Origin: Pseudarthrobacter sp. fls2-241-R2A-127
GTDB taxonomy: Bacteria > Actinomycetota > Actinomycetes > Actinomycetales > Micrococcaceae
Length of the DNA stretch: 64,000 nt
NCBI RefSeq assembly: GCF_030209355.1
Contig: NZ_JARVSF010000009.1
Coordinates: 124,001-188,000 of the forward strand
Direction of reading: 5' to 3'
Part shown: piece after piece, positions 16,667 to 27,000 of the stretch
Layout: each line of letters starts with the position of its first letter
Position numbering within the stretch: position 1 is the first letter of the stretch
Notes under the pieces: model-generated
What the model saw: the letters and a program-made list of their open reading frames with translations, nothing else
What the model was told of the DNA's origin: nothing
The model's database searches: none
Made by a program: the position numbers and the translations under genes

Positions 16667-17257
16667 CTAGATACCGGCCAAAAGGGTGCGGGCGGATTCG
16701 AGGTAGGCCGCTTCTACATCCTCTCCCGCAAGGGCGCACTGGACGGCGCAGCCCTGGATCAGCCCCATGACTGCCGGGGCCAGCAGCCGTGCTTTCCCCT
16801 GCGCGTCCTCGGCAGGGCGTGAAACGCGCAGCCACGCCTCCAGATAGGTCTCGATATGCCCGCGGATCTGGGCGAGGATGCTCCGCGCCACTTCCCCCAT
16901 GCGGTCGTTGCGGACGGCCTCACCCCACACCTGCACCGCGACGCCGGGGAAGAAGTCCATCTGCATCAGTCCGGTCATAAGCTCCACAATGGCCTGCTCC
17001 GGCGGCAGGACGGCCCCCTCTCCGCCCAGGCCCTCGAGCGCCGCCATCCGCTCGGCGAAAACGCGCTGGCCGGCGTCGACAATCAGTTCCTCTTTACTGC
17101 GGTAGTACACATAGACGGCACCGGCCGAGAGCCCGGCCTCGGCGATGATGTCCCCCATTGAGACGTTCGAGAAACCCTTCTCCGCGACGCACGCCAGCGC
17201 AGCCTGCTGGATGCGCTCCCGCATGGCGACCCGGTGCTTCTCGCTGACTTTAGGCAT
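16667..17257 (-). CDS. TetR-family regulator
   Basis: A 196-residue TetR protein. The DNA-binding domain is seen in AALACVAEKGFSNVSMGDIIAEAGLSAGAVYVYYRSKEELI, residues about 18-58; the C-terminal part would hold the ligand pocket. The ATG at 17257 has TAGCAT exactly six bases upstream and no Shine-Dalgarno, so it is probably leaderless. It diverges from a membrane protein gene, and a perfect palindrome in its promoter is the likely operator. Confidence 0.88.
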   Translation of the reverse strand: MPKVSEKHRVAMRERIQQAALACVAEKGFSNVSMGDIIAEAGLSAGAVYVYYRSKEELIVDAGQRVFAERMAALEGLGGEGAVLPPEQAIVELMTGLMQMDFFPGVAVQVWGEAVRNDRMGEVARSILAQIRGHIETYLEAWLRVSRPAEDAQGKARLLAPAVMGLIQGCAVQCALAGEDVEAAYLESARTLLAGI

Positions 17258-17263
17258 GGATCC

Positions 17264-17269
17264 ATGCTA
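17264..17269 (-). promoter_or_regulatory. -10 element of a leaderless TetR gene
   Basis: On the minus strand TAGCAT is followed by GGATCC and the ATG at 17257, the six-base spacing of a leaderless transcript. The operator at 17284-17295 would overlap the -35 region. Confidence 0.5.
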
Positions 17270-17283
17270 TCTCGAAAGAAAAC

Positions 17284-17295
17284 GAATGATCATTC
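17284..17295. promoter_or_regulatory. TetR-type operator palindrome
   Basis: GAATGATCATTC is a perfect 12-base palindrome between the divergent TetR and membrane protein genes. A weaker, gapped GAAT...CATTC arrangement follows at about 17321-17339. Binding here would repress both genes. Confidence 0.6.
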
Positions 17296-17363
17296 TTGAC
17301 GGCGTCGGCCGCCGGCCCGAGAATAGAGAACAAACATTCTTTTTCCTCCGGGAGGCAAGCACC

Positions 17364-18473
17364 ATGTCCACCACCGCTGAACGCACGCAGGCTCCGGACC
17401 ACCGGTCAGAGCCAACTACCGGCACGCACACCCCCTGGCCGCACGCCCTGCGCACCGCACTCCTTGCAGCGGCGGCCGTCTGCACTGTCCTGCTGGCCTT
17501 TGCGTGGCCGAGCGTCACCGCCAAAGTCCAAGATCTGCCCATCGCGGCCGTGGGTACCGCAGACCAGATTTCACAGGTCACGTCCAAGGCCCCGGCCGGC
17601 GCCTTGGATGTCCGCACCGCTTCAAGCCGCGATGACGCCGTAAACCTCATCAGGCAACGGGATGTCTACGGTGCAATCGTCCTGGGCGCTTCGCCGGAAA
17701 TCCTGGTAGCCAGCGCCGGCAGTCCGGTCGCATCGCAGGCCGTGACCCAGATGGGCGCCCAGATGCAGTCCCAAATCCAAACCCAGGCCATCGCCAAGCT
17801 CCAGGAGGCACTTGCCCAGGCGGCAGCAAAGGCCCAGGCCTCGCAGGGCGGACAAACGGCGCAGGGCCAGTCTGCGGCCATCCCCCAGGTGACCGTGACC
17901 GACGTCGTCCCCCTCTCCTCCGATGATGCGCGTGGCACCGGACTCGCCGTTGCCGGCCTGCCTTTGGCGATGGGCGGCATGATCGGCGGCGTCCTTATTT
18001 CACTTCTCGTCTCGGGGACGTGGCGCCGGCTGGGGGCGATCCTGGCCTACGGCGTCATCGCAGGACTTGGCCTCGCCGGCATCCTGCAGGGCTGGTTCCA
18101 CACCCTGCTTGGCAGCTACTGGACGAATGCCGGTGCGATCGGCCTGGGAATCATGGCGACGGCGGCCATCATCGTGGGACTGAACGCGCTCATCGGGCAG
18201 CCGGGCATCGCAGTTGGCGCGGTGATCACCCTGTTCATTGGCAACCCGCTGTCTTCGCTCACCCAGCCCAAGGAATTCCTCCCTGCACCGTGGGGTGACG
18301 TGGGGCAGTGGCTGGTGCCCGGCGCCTCGGGAACGCTCCTGCGCGATCTCTCGTATTTCCCCGAGGCCGCAACGGCGTTCCCGTGGCTCGTGCTCGCCGG
18401 CTGGGCCGTCGCGGGGGCCATCCTCATCGCCGTCGGCCACTTCCGCAACGCGCCCGCCGTCGCCGACGCTTAG
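17364..18473 (+). CDS. ABC-2/YhgE-Pip-like membrane protein under TetR control
   Basis: A 369-residue protein. One transmembrane helix near residues 30-47 is followed by an extracytoplasmic domain (about 48-190) with a Gln/Ala-rich helical part, then five or six helices to the C-terminus. This is the topology of the YhgE/Pip and ABC-2 permease-like family, often paired with TetR regulators and linked to export or phage-receptor functions. No ATPase gene is nearby, so transport is not established. GGGAGG precedes ATG 17364. The divergent TetR gene and operator show that expression is inducible. Confidence 0.75.
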   Translation: MSTTAERTQAPDHRSEPTTGTHTPWPHALRTALLAAAAVCTVLLAFAWPSVTAKVQDLPIAAVGTADQISQVTSKAPAGALDVRTASSRDDAVNLIRQRDVYGAIVLGASPEILVASAGSPVASQAVTQMGAQMQSQIQTQAIAKLQEALAQAAAKAQASQGGQTAQGQSAAIPQVTVTDVVPLSSDDARGTGLAVAGLPLAMGGMIGGVLISLLVSGTWRRLGAILAYGVIAGLGLAGILQGWFHTLLGSYWTNAGAIGLGIMATAAIIVGLNALIGQPGIAVGAVITLFIGNPLSSLTQPKEFLPAPWGDVGQWLVPGASGTLLRDLSYFPEAATAFPWLVLAGWAVAGAILIAVGHFRNAPAVADA

Positions 18474-18512
18474 CACGCGCCACCGGGCCCTGGGGCGCCG
18501 GCGCCTGAAAAG

Positions 18513-19394
18513 CTAGTTTGAGGCCACCCAGCCGGCGGTCAGGCCGGTGACCCGGCTGCCGTCCAGGTCAGCCAGTTTGGTGGCCACAAAGTCGTGCGCC
18601 CAGGCGGAGGTCTGGATGCGGAAGTCGGGATTTTCCTCTTCCATGGCGGCCAGGACCACCGCGGCAACGTCTGCCGGCTGTTGCGCGTTGCTGCTGGCGA
18701 ACTGCGTGCTGGTCCTCGCCAGGTACGCCGAGATAGCGGGGACGTAGGATCCGGCCGAGGCCAGCAGGGAGTCGACATCGATCCCGGCGTTTTCCACGAA
18801 ATTGCTCGAGACGGCGCCGGGTTCGATGACGTGCACCCCCACGCCAAGGGTCTTGGCCACGGGCTGCAGGCTTTCCAGGAAGCCTTCAACGGCGAACTTG
18901 GCGGCGCAGTACGCCTCGTTGAACGGCTGGCCCACGATCCCTCCGACGGAACTGATGGTGATGACGCGTCCGCCACTCTCGCGCAGGTGCGGCAGCGCGG
19001 CACGGGTCAGGGCCACCACGCCAAAGAAGTTAACTTCCATGGCAATGCGGAAGGCCTCCAGTCCCAACATTTCCACCGTCCCCACGGCGGCGCTTCCGGC
19101 GTTGTTGACCAGCACGTCGAGCCGGCCGTAGGCATCAATGCAGTAAGCGACTTCCCGGTCGATATCGCCGGCGTTCGTGACGTCGAGGCGGCGGACGTCC
19201 AGGACCACTCCGGCGGCATCTGCGGCAGCCCGAAGCGCATCCGCCCGCCCAAGGTCGCGCATGGTGGCAACTGTGGTCCAGCCGGCCCGCGCAGCCTCGA
19301 TGGCGGTGGCCAGGCCGATCCCGGTGGATGTTCCGGTAATCAGCGCCACGCCCTTGGCCGGCGCCTGCGGCCGGGTCATGCTCTCTTCGCTCAC
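18513..19394 (-). CDS. Short-chain dehydrogenase/reductase
   Basis: A 293-residue SDR. The NAD(P)-binding motif TGTSTGIG is near residues 20-27, followed by NNAG (about 95-98), the catalytic Ser in ISSVGG and the YxxxK pair in YCAAK. Substrate specificity cannot be read. The GTG at 19394 has GGGAG five bases upstream; ATG 19379 is possible. It lies downstream of the AraC-type regulator gene on the same strand after 88 bases. Confidence 0.88.
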   Translation of the reverse strand: MSEESMTRPQAPAKGVALITGTSTGIGLATAIEAARAGWTTVATMRDLGRADALRAAADAAGVVLDVRRLDVTNAGDIDREVAYCIDAYGRLDVLVNNAGSAAVGTVEMLGLEAFRIAMEVNFFGVVALTRAALPHLRESGGRVITISSVGGIVGQPFNEAYCAAKFAVEGFLESLQPVAKTLGVGVHVIEPGAVSSNFVENAGIDVDSLLASAGSYVPAISAYLARTSTQFASSNAQQPADVAAVVLAAMEEENPDFRIQTSAWAHDFVATKLADLDGSRVTGLTAGWVASN

Positions 19395-19482
19395 GGGGGC
19401 TCCCTCTTACTGCTGGAATCTGCTGCCAATGGTTGCCTTCAGTCTCTCCGGCGGCTCCGGATCCGGCAAGATGCAGGCGGTC

Positions 19483-20370
19483 CTACCCCTTGCGCTCAGC
19501 GCGGTACGCGCTGGGGCTGACCCCGTGCAGCCGGCGGAACTGGCGGGAGAAGTAGAACTGGTCCTGCAGCCCGACGTCGCGGCCCACCTGCGCGATGGTC
19601 AGGTCCGTGGTGTCCAACAGATGCCGTGCGCGCGCCATTTTCAGGGCAGTGTGGTGGGCCAGCACGCCCCCGCCGGTCGCCTCCCGGAACAGCTTGCTCA
19701 GGTGCGACGACGAAACACCAACCAGCGCGGCAAGGTCAGCCAGCCGGACGGCTCCATCCACCCGGTCCTCCAGGTAGTTCATGGCCTGCTGCAGCGGCGT
19801 CCCCTTCTCCGGCACCCGCCGGTCCACGGCCAACGTGGCAAGCAGCTTCCACGCCATCCCCGCCGTGGCCACCAGCCGGGCGGGCGACTGGTCCTTCTCC
19901 AGGGCGCTGATGATCTCATCGAGCATCGCCGTCAACCGGTCTGCCGCCACCACCGGAACAATGCACCGTCCCGGCCTGACCCCGGCGCCCTCAACCAACT
20001 CCGCCGCATCCGTTCCCCGGACGTGGCACCACCAGATCGTCCATGGGTCATCCGCGGCGGCACCGTACGCATGGGCCTCGCCCGTTCCGCCGGGAAGGAC
20101 GACGGCGGTACCCTTGCCGACGTCGGTCCGCACACCGGCGGTGTCCACCCACCCCCGTCCGTCCACACACAGGATGACGATGGTTTCCTCCGCGCCTTGC
20201 GGCCGGTAGCGGCCATGGTCCTTCGCGGCGGGAAACACGCCTGCGTCGGTGACCACCAGCCTGCGGGTGATGGGACGGTTGAGCGCCTCGAGGACCAGCG
20301 GCCGCGGCACCACCACCAGCCGCTGGTTTTGGAACCCATGCGCCCGCTCCACAGCTGCCCCCTCCGTCAC
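19483..20370 (-). CDS. AraC-family regulator with cupin-type sensor domain
   Basis: A 295-residue protein. The N-terminal half has the AraC_binding cupin pattern (VILCVDGRGWVDTAG, then VGKGTAVVLPGGTGEAHAY). The C-terminal about 100 residues hold two helix-turn-helices, ending with VGRDVGLQDQFYFSRQFRRLHGVSPSAYRAE. It would sense a sugar and activate transcription. The GTG start at 20370 has TAGGAT nine bases upstream (20380-20385), so its mRNA leader is very short. Being just downstream of the glycoside hydrolase operon, it may regulate those genes. Confidence 0.88.
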   Translation of the reverse strand: MTEGAAVERAHGFQNQRLVVVPRPLVLEALNRPITRRLVVTDAGVFPAAKDHGRYRPQGAEETIVILCVDGRGWVDTAGVRTDVGKGTAVVLPGGTGEAHAYGAAADDPWTIWWCHVRGTDAAELVEGAGVRPGRCIVPVVAADRLTAMLDEIISALEKDQSPARLVATAGMAWKLLATLAVDRRVPEKGTPLQQAMNYLEDRVDGAVRLADLAALVGVSSSHLSKLFREATGGGVLAHHTALKMARARHLLDTTDLTIAQVGRDVGLQDQFYFSRQFRRLHGVSPSAYRAERKG

Positions 20371-20401
20371 GAAACGTCCATCCTATGACGGCAGGGGATG
20401 G

Positions 20402-22741
20402 TCAGCCCAGGTCCTCCCGCCACTCAGACCAGCACACCAGCTGCACCCCGTCCACGGCGAGCAGGTCGCCAACCGCTGCGTCCCGTCGACGCTGGGCGGC
20501 GGCGGGCAGCCCCACCTTCGCGCCCTTGGCGAGCGGCAGGACCTGGAGCGAAATGTCCGCGCCGGGACGGATGCCTGCGTCGTCAATGTCGATGACCCAC
20601 GCAGACCCGTCCCAGAAGCGGTCGGCCACCACCTTGCCGTCCACGAGCAGCCGGGCGACGTCGCCTGCCCAGGTGATCTCCAGCTCGGTGGGTGCACTGC
20701 CAACGCCGGGATCCGTCGTCGGAAGTTCCAGCCGGTACACCGCAGAAAGGTCCGCCACGGATTCCCGGCCTGGCGCTGCGGCCCGGCCTGCGAGCGAGCC
20801 GAAGGACGCAGGAACCGCGGCGGCAGCGCGGACGGCCTCGACTGCGACATCCCGACGCGGAGGTTCCCGCAGCACTGCAGCAGCAGCCACGTCCTCAAAT
20901 CGGCCGGATCCGCATGAATACCGTCGGGCAGCCGGCGCGCCCAACGAGCGGCCCGCCAGCCGGCCGCCGGCGTCAACCCACACGGGGTCGGAGGACAGCA
21001 CCAGCTCCCGGCCACGCGGCGTCTCCAGCACCCACGCCTGGTCAGCCAGCTCGGCAGGCAGCACCAGGATTTTCACCGCACCCCCGGGGCCCGTGGCCGT
21101 CACCGGTGCCGGGCAGGAAGGTGAAAGAGCCCAGGCATTCCCGCCCAGCGCAGCGGCCCCACCCGCCAGGACCGTCCCCGCCGACAGGCACAGCCGGGGT
21201 TCGATACCGGCTTCCGCGGCGAGGACCAGCGTGGGCGATCCCTCCGGATCGAGCACTGTGAGCGCGGAGGCGGTGGCCCAGCGCAGCCGGATGCCCCCAA
21301 CGTCCAGGTTCACCGGCCAGGAAGCGATGGTGCCGGCCGGAATATCGACGGGAAAGTCGGGAACCGTCACCGGCCCGTCCGCCAGCCCCAGGCGGAACTG
21401 GGCCCCAGTATATGCATTAAGCGGTATATGTGGCTGATGCCAGGTGATGAATATAAAGCCGGACTTCCCGTCGGAACGGAGCGCCCAGCGCAGCGTCTCC
21501 GTGTCCTCGATCCCGGACTGCTCCCGGTCCGGCAACGTGGACGGCATCGGCGCCAGTCGCTCCCCGAACGCGGCCAGGAATGCGTGCTGCCGGCGCAGCA
21601 GCGCGTAGCTGGGCGCCAGCCTGCCGGACGCACTGATGGGCGCATGGAAGTCGTAGTCGAACTCCGGAAGATCGTTCGGGTACCCCGTGGCCTGGGACTC
21701 CTGCAGGCCGGCCGCAGGGTTCGTCCCGCCGGCGAACATGTAGTACCCCTGCCAGCCGGATCCGCTGCCGATCTTGTTGTTGGCAACAGCCGCCACGTCC
21801 TTGCCCTGTGGCCAGGGCCGGCGCTGGTAGGCCGTGGCCATGCCCCCGGTCAGTTCGCAGGTGGCCGGCGGATAGAGGCCGGAGGCGGACCGGGGCTGCG
21901 ACGCATCGTTTCCGGAGAGGTGTTCGCGGAGATCGGCTCCGATGCCTGGATCGTCCCATTGGTGGCTGAAGAAGTAGTGCTGGCGGAATGTCGGGTCCCA
22001 GGGCGCCTCGGCGTCCACCCAAAACCCGTCCCCGTAGCCGCCGAAGACCGGCAGCACGTCCGTCTCAGGCAGGTCGGCGCCGCCCCACGCGGTCGCGGTC
22101 CAGATCGGGACCGTGAGTCCGGCAGCCTGTGCCAGTTCCTTCAACCGGGAGATGTGGGCCGGCTGGTCGTAGAGCTCGTTTTCAAGCTGGATGCCGATTA
22201 CGTTGCTGTCCGCCCCGGTCAGGCCGCGGAGCTCCGTCCCCAGCCGGTTGTACCAGCGCTCCACCATGGCCAGGTACGCGGGATCGTTGGTGCGGTGGTG
22301 GACGCCGGCCGCCTGGATCCAGTCCGGGAAGCCGCCATTGCGGACCTCCCCGTGCGCCCAGGGCCCGATGCGCAGGACCACGTCCAGGTCCAGCGAGCCG
22401 CAAAGCCGGACGAACGCCGCGACATCGAGGTTGCCGTCAAACCGTGCACCGCCCTGCACCGGCTCGTGGTGGATCCAAAAGACGTAGCAGGCCACCACGG
22501 TGATTCCGCCGGCCTTCATCAGGCGGAGCCTGTCCTCCCAGCGGTTCCGGGGCAGCCGGCTGAAGTGGATTTCCCCGGAGACCGGGATGGCGGGACGTCC
22601 GCCGCACTCCAGGTAGTGGTTGGTGACCCGCCACCTGGCGTGCGGATCATCGGCGTTGCTCATAGGCGGCCGCTGCAGGGCATTGCCGTGCGGCCGGTGG
22701 GTGGCGGACAGGAGGTCAAGGGCCGTGTTCGGCGAGGGCAT
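20402..22741 (-). CDS. Glycoside hydrolase family 35 (beta-galactosidase-type) protein
   Basis: About 779 residues. The TIM-barrel part has GEIHFSRLPRNRWEDRLRLM near residues 56-75, RIGPWAHGEVRNGGFPDW near 124-141 and QLENELYD, in which Glu189 after Asn is the expected acid/base. The Glu in CELTGGM further on is a nucleophile candidate. Beta-sandwich domains follow. GH35 enzymes remove terminal beta-galactose from galactans, xyloglucan or arabinogalactan. No signal peptide is visible, so it should act inside the cell on imported oligosaccharides. Start 22741 is 11 bases after the stop of the upstream gene; ATG 22663 is an alternative. Third gene of the DUF5107 operon. Confidence 0.85.
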   Translation of the reverse strand: MPSPNTALDLLSATHRPHGNALQRPPMSNADDPHARWRVTNHYLECGGRPAIPVSGEIHFSRLPRNRWEDRLRLMKAGGITVVACYVFWIHHEPVQGGARFDGNLDVAAFVRLCGSLDLDVVLRIGPWAHGEVRNGGFPDWIQAAGVHHRTNDPAYLAMVERWYNRLGTELRGLTGADSNVIGIQLENELYDQPAHISRLKELAQAAGLTVPIWTATAWGGADLPETDVLPVFGGYGDGFWVDAEAPWDPTFRQHYFFSHQWDDPGIGADLREHLSGNDASQPRSASGLYPPATCELTGGMATAYQRRPWPQGKDVAAVANNKIGSGSGWQGYYMFAGGTNPAAGLQESQATGYPNDLPEFDYDFHAPISASGRLAPSYALLRRQHAFLAAFGERLAPMPSTLPDREQSGIEDTETLRWALRSDGKSGFIFITWHQPHIPLNAYTGAQFRLGLADGPVTVPDFPVDIPAGTIASWPVNLDVGGIRLRWATASALTVLDPEGSPTLVLAAEAGIEPRLCLSAGTVLAGGAAALGGNAWALSPSCPAPVTATGPGGAVKILVLPAELADQAWVLETPRGRELVLSSDPVWVDAGGRLAGRSLGAPAARRYSCGSGRFEDVAAAAVLREPPRRDVAVEAVRAAAAVPASFGSLAGRAAAPGRESVADLSAVYRLELPTTDPGVGSAPTELEITWAGDVARLLVDGKVVADRFWDGSAWVIDIDDAGIRPGADISLQVLPLAKGAKVGLPAAAQRRRDAAVGDLLAVDGVQLVCWSEWREDLG

Positions 22742-22752
22742 GGCGACGTCTT

Positions 22753-24069
22753 TCAGTTCACTGGGGAGGTAAGGATCAGGTGGTTCATGCGGCGCTGCCA
22801 CTCTTCGCTGGCCCACCCAGGGTGGTGCGGCGCAGCGTTGGAGCACAGCACCATGCCCCACACGCCGTGCTCCAGTGCGGTGCGGATGCCGTGTTCGGCG
22901 AGGTCCCGGCCCACCGGCCCCTCCTCGAAGGTGCCGTGCAGCGGTGTGTAGCCGATCCAGCCCTCGCCCACCACTGCGGGAAGGTTCTTCCAGCGGGCCC
23001 ATGCGGCGAGGGCGATCACCCGCGATGCAATTTCGCGCCGCATCACTTCCCGGTAGGGCCCGTACTCGTTGTACAGCCAGGTGTCCCAGGCATTGGGGTC
23101 GATCCAGTCGTAGCCGTAGAACATCTGGCCGGTGACCACGGTGGCGCGATACCTCCACTCCGCCAGGCGGCCGTACTCCGCGGGGGACGGCGCGCCAGGT
23201 TTCAGCAAATCCCGCAATGCCTGGTTGGGAAATCCGCTGGTCCCCTCGGAACGGATATCGATCTGCTGCTGGAGGGCGTCCAGCACCCCGTAGCTGTAGA
23301 CGTGGAACTGCGCCGCCCCCAGGCCATCAGGCAGGGTATGCATGGCAAGGTGTGGCGGTTTTCCGTAACTGGCGGTGATCAGAAGGTCCGGATGCAGCGA
23401 GCGCAGCCGCTCCACCTCATGCATGCCGTCGGCGAGCGCCGGGAGGATGGAGAAGTCCACCTCGTTGTGCAGCTCCACCAGGGCGATGCGGTCCCGGTGC
23501 CCGGCCCCTGAAACCACGCCGATCAGCCGGTCCCAGGCGTCGGCCAGGAGCCGGTACCGGTCATCCAGCGGGACGGCGTCGATGGCGTCGAACCATTCCG
23601 GCGATGCCGCGAACGCGGGTGACTGCTGGTATTCCCAGCTGGCCAGGATCACCACCAGCCCGTGCCGTGCGGCGGCGTCGAACAGGTCCAGGAGCCGGGC
23701 GCGGAGGTTAAGCCGGTATCCGCCGGGAACGTCGTACCAGCGCGTCCCCCGGCCGTACATTCCGCCGTCGGGCGCTGTTCCGAGCCCCTCGATTTCCAGG
23801 TCCTCGGCCAGTGCCTCCAGTCCCAGCCCGCCGCAGAGCAGCAGCGGGGCGGCGCAGATCCGGATGGCGTTGTATCCAAGCCCGGCGGCCTTTGCGCAGG
23901 CGGCGTCCAGGTCCGCGTAAGGTCCGCCGGCCTCGGCGCGGGTGTACCAGGAGAAGTCCCAGAGGCTGATGGCCAGGCGGGGCGGCAGGTGCGGCGGCGG
24001 TGCTCCCGTCAGGGAGCGCGTGTCCATGGGGACCGTTCCGGAGCCGAGGTAGCGGGGTTCTTCACTCAC
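22753..24069 (-). CDS. Cellulase-like glycoside hydrolase (clan GH-A, GH5-related)
   Basis: A 438-residue TIM-barrel protein. Acid/base Glu203 is in ELHNEVDF and nucleophile Glu369 in VVGEGWIGY, the spacing and context of clan GH-A glycosidases. It resembles cellulase-like proteins of unassigned specificity rather than true endocellulases, and lacks a signal peptide or carbohydrate-binding module, so it is likely cytoplasmic and acts on oligosaccharides. Its GTG overlaps the stop of the DUF5107 gene by four bases and it is followed by the GH35 gene after 11 bases. Confidence 0.8.
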   Translation of the reverse strand: MSEEPRYLGSGTVPMDTRSLTGAPPPHLPPRLAISLWDFSWYTRAEAGGPYADLDAACAKAAGLGYNAIRICAAPLLLCGGLGLEALAEDLEIEGLGTAPDGGMYGRGTRWYDVPGGYRLNLRARLLDLFDAAARHGLVVILASWEYQQSPAFAASPEWFDAIDAVPLDDRYRLLADAWDRLIGVVSGAGHRDRIALVELHNEVDFSILPALADGMHEVERLRSLHPDLLITASYGKPPHLAMHTLPDGLGAAQFHVYSYGVLDALQQQIDIRSEGTSGFPNQALRDLLKPGAPSPAEYGRLAEWRYRATVVTGQMFYGYDWIDPNAWDTWLYNEYGPYREVMRREIASRVIALAAWARWKNLPAVVGEGWIGYTPLHGTFEEGPVGRDLAEHGIRTALEHGVWGMVLCSNAAPHHPGWASEEWQRRMNHLILTSPVN

Positions 24070-27000
24070 AGGGCACCGGTTCCTTCCAGCTGCGGGCTGC
24101 CGGCCAGCAGGCGGCCCCTCCCGGCCAGGTCCCGGAGGGACGCAGCCGCGGTGCTGCGGGACGCGGCAGTGCCTGTCGCGAACAGCAACAGCTCAGGCAG
24201 CGAAGTGGCGAAGTAATCGGGTGCGGCGGGAGCGGCTTCCAGTTCGTCGGCCCGTTCCTCCAGCCGGCGCCACACGCCCTCGGCGTCGTCTATCCTGCCC
24301 AGGCGGGCAAAGGCGACGCCCCGCCAGTAGTCGTCAGGCCCGGCGGGACCGGGGTCGACGGCCAGGGGACTTCCCTGCCGGCAGGCACGGCGCCAGGCCT
24401 CCACCGCAGCCGCTGTTTCCCCGTCGCGTTCCAGCGCGTCACCGAGGACCACGAAGCGTTCAGCCATGGTGTCCCGGGGGTGCCGGCCTTCGCCCAGGTT
24501 GGCGGGCGCTTCGACGCCGGCGCGCAGCAAGGCGATGGCCGCCGTCGGGTCCTGCTCCATCAGGGTCCGTGCGTGCTGGACCGCGGCACGGTCGTAAGCG
24601 GCGAGGGCCAGGCCTTCACCGCCCTCGAACGGCTGGAACGTGCGGGAACCCAGGAGCGCCAGGGCTTGCTCCGGGCGTCCGACGCCGGCCAGCAGGTTGG
24701 CGCAGAGAATGGCGAGGTCGTCCCGGGCCAGGACAACCGGGCCGTGCCGCTCAATGGCGGCGAGCCGCTCCTCTGCCGGCAGGCCGCGGAGCTCCGACAG
24801 GACGGCCCGCTCGAAGACCAGCCGCGCGTCATCCGGGCTGAGTTCCAGGGCCCGGGCAAAGTACGCGTCCGCGGCGGCGTGGTCCCCACCGGTGTTGACC
24901 GTGGCCAATGCGGCGTTGCGCCATACAACGGGGTCGGCGGCGCCGTGGATCATCGCCTTTTGGAGGTGGCCCAGCGCATCCGTGGGCCGTTCCGCGTCCA
25001 GCAGCCAACAGCCCATTAACCCGTGTGCCACGGGATCGCGCGGGTCGGCCTCGAGGGCCCGGTGCAGCGCATCGTAGTCGTCCAGGCCGTAGGGGAACGC
25101 ATGGCTGGTGTCCGCACGCCGGGCCTTTCCCCGTTCGGCGGCAGCTTCCTGCGGGTCCAACAGTTCTTCGAGCCAGCCGGCGCGCAAGTAATGGCGGATA
25201 GGCGCGGGGTTGCCGAACGCCGCATTGCCCGGCGTCGCAGTGCCGGCGCCGCCGTCCCGGGTCAGGTCCAGGGCGAGCTGCCACTGGCCTGCGCGGGCCA
25301 GCCAGCAGGCGACGGCCAAGCCGGTTTTGGGGTCTGCGGCGTCAAGGGTTCCGGCCAGTGCGAGGGCGACGGGGTCGAGCGGGTCCGCGGCAAGGATGTC
25401 CTGCAGCAGGCGGGAGCTGTCAGCCGTGCGGCCCAGGTGCTCCAGGGCCAGGTAGCGGAGGTGCCTGGCTTCCGGGCTGCTGGATTCCAGGGCCAGCGCG
25501 GCATCGGCATGGCGGAGCGCGTTCCCGGCCTCGCCCTCCCGGAGGGCCAGCCGGGCGCAGGCGAGGAGCGCAGGGTGCGCCCAGGCCCTGTCCCAGGCGG
25601 CCTTGCCGAATCGTTCCCGGGCGTCATCAAGCCGGCCTGTCCGCTCCAGGGCCACGCCCAGCCGGTAGCTTGCCTCCCCGCTGGGAGGGTTCAGGTTGCG
25701 GCTGGTCAGCCGGGCCAGGGCGGTTTCGAGGAGTTTCCGGGCGCCGGCATAGTCCCCGGTCCGATACTTGGCAGCGGCCAGTGCCGTGGCGGCGCGGGAA
25801 TCCCGGGGATCCCGGCGGAGTATCTCCTCGAAGTAGGGCAGGGGACCCCTGGTGGGGTGCCGGTTTTGGGCCAGGTGGGTTCCGGTGGCAAAGAGCTCGT
25901 CAACGCTGTCAAAGTCCGACGGCGGCCCGGGCTCGGTGGCGGCCCAGGGCTCGGCGGGACGGTCCACCGGTTGCCGCGGGGTCCATGTGATGAGTTGCGT
26001 GGTGCCGTCCATGACGCTGAGGGTGAGGTCTGTTTCGGCGGCCGGCACAGGCAGTTCAATGGTGGCGGTGAAGGGCCGGTCCGGGGACAGCGCGGCGCTC
26101 CAGGTGTGAAGCGTTTCGCCGTGCAGGGCCAGGACCACGGTGGCGGCGTCCCGGCGGGTGGTGGCGGCAACACCCACCGTGGCAGCATGGCCGGCGTGAT
26201 CCACGGAAAGCGCGACGGCGGCCTCCAGGTTCGCCTGGTGCGCCGGACCGATGCGCCGGATCGGGTACCAGTACTGGCTGAACGTGCGCGTCTCACCGGG
26301 GGCCAGGTAGCTGAAGTCCGGCTGGTTGTCCGTGAAGACGCCCGCCATCAGCTCGACGTACGGGCCGTCGTCGTCCGTTAAATGTTTGTCCCAGGCCTCG
26401 CCCACCGGGCCGTTCCCCCACGTCCACTGCTTCTTGCCGGGCGCAATGCTGCGGTCCGCCCAATGGATAAAGCCGGCTTCGGCGTCGTGGTCGTAGCCGC
26501 CGAAGAAACTGTCGGCGGTGTCCGTGACCATGTAGGAGGTGGGGACGGGGATGTTGGCGTAGAAATCGAGCCGGCCCGCTTCCGGGGTGCCGGCCTGGCT
26601 GGCCAGGGCAGGGTAGTCCACCCCGTAGTAGGGCCGGTCGGCGAGGGGGAACGCCGTGATGGCCCGCCGCGCATGGTCCGCCACATAGGAGACGTCCGTG
26701 GGAAAGAAGGACTGGTAGTTCCCGTGCACCCTGGCGGCGGCGTTCGCCCACCACAGGAAAGTCTGTGGCTCGTCGGTGCGGTTGTAGAGCCGGGCCTCCA
26801 CCTCGATCAGGGAGCTGCCCGGCCGGAGCCGGACGCCATGTGTTCCGCGCATCCGCTGCAGCGGGTCCAGGTCGGTGTGCCAGGCGGTGACGCTGCCGTC
26901 GCCGGCCTGCTCGATGCCGGTTTCCACCGGCAGGAACGTGGCGGGCCGGTGATGCTGAGGCCAGTTGAACTCCACCCCGCCGGAGATCCACGGCCCGGCC

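Noticed and set aside
17145..17363. N-terminal extension of the ABC-2-like protein frame
   Set aside because: It would overlap the divergent TetR gene and run through the operator; GGGAGG before ATG 17364 marks the real start.
18494..18505. GGCGCCGGCGCC palindrome as terminator between ABC-2-like and SDR genes
   Set aside because: The arms have no loop-forming spacer and no T-run, and such GC palindromes are frequent here; support was too weak to list.
22742..23158. Upstream extension of the GH35 reading frame to 918 residues
   Set aside because: The extra 139 codons overlap the cellulase-like gene in another frame, are Arg/Gly/Pro-rich without domain features, and ATG 22741 directly follows the stop of that gene.
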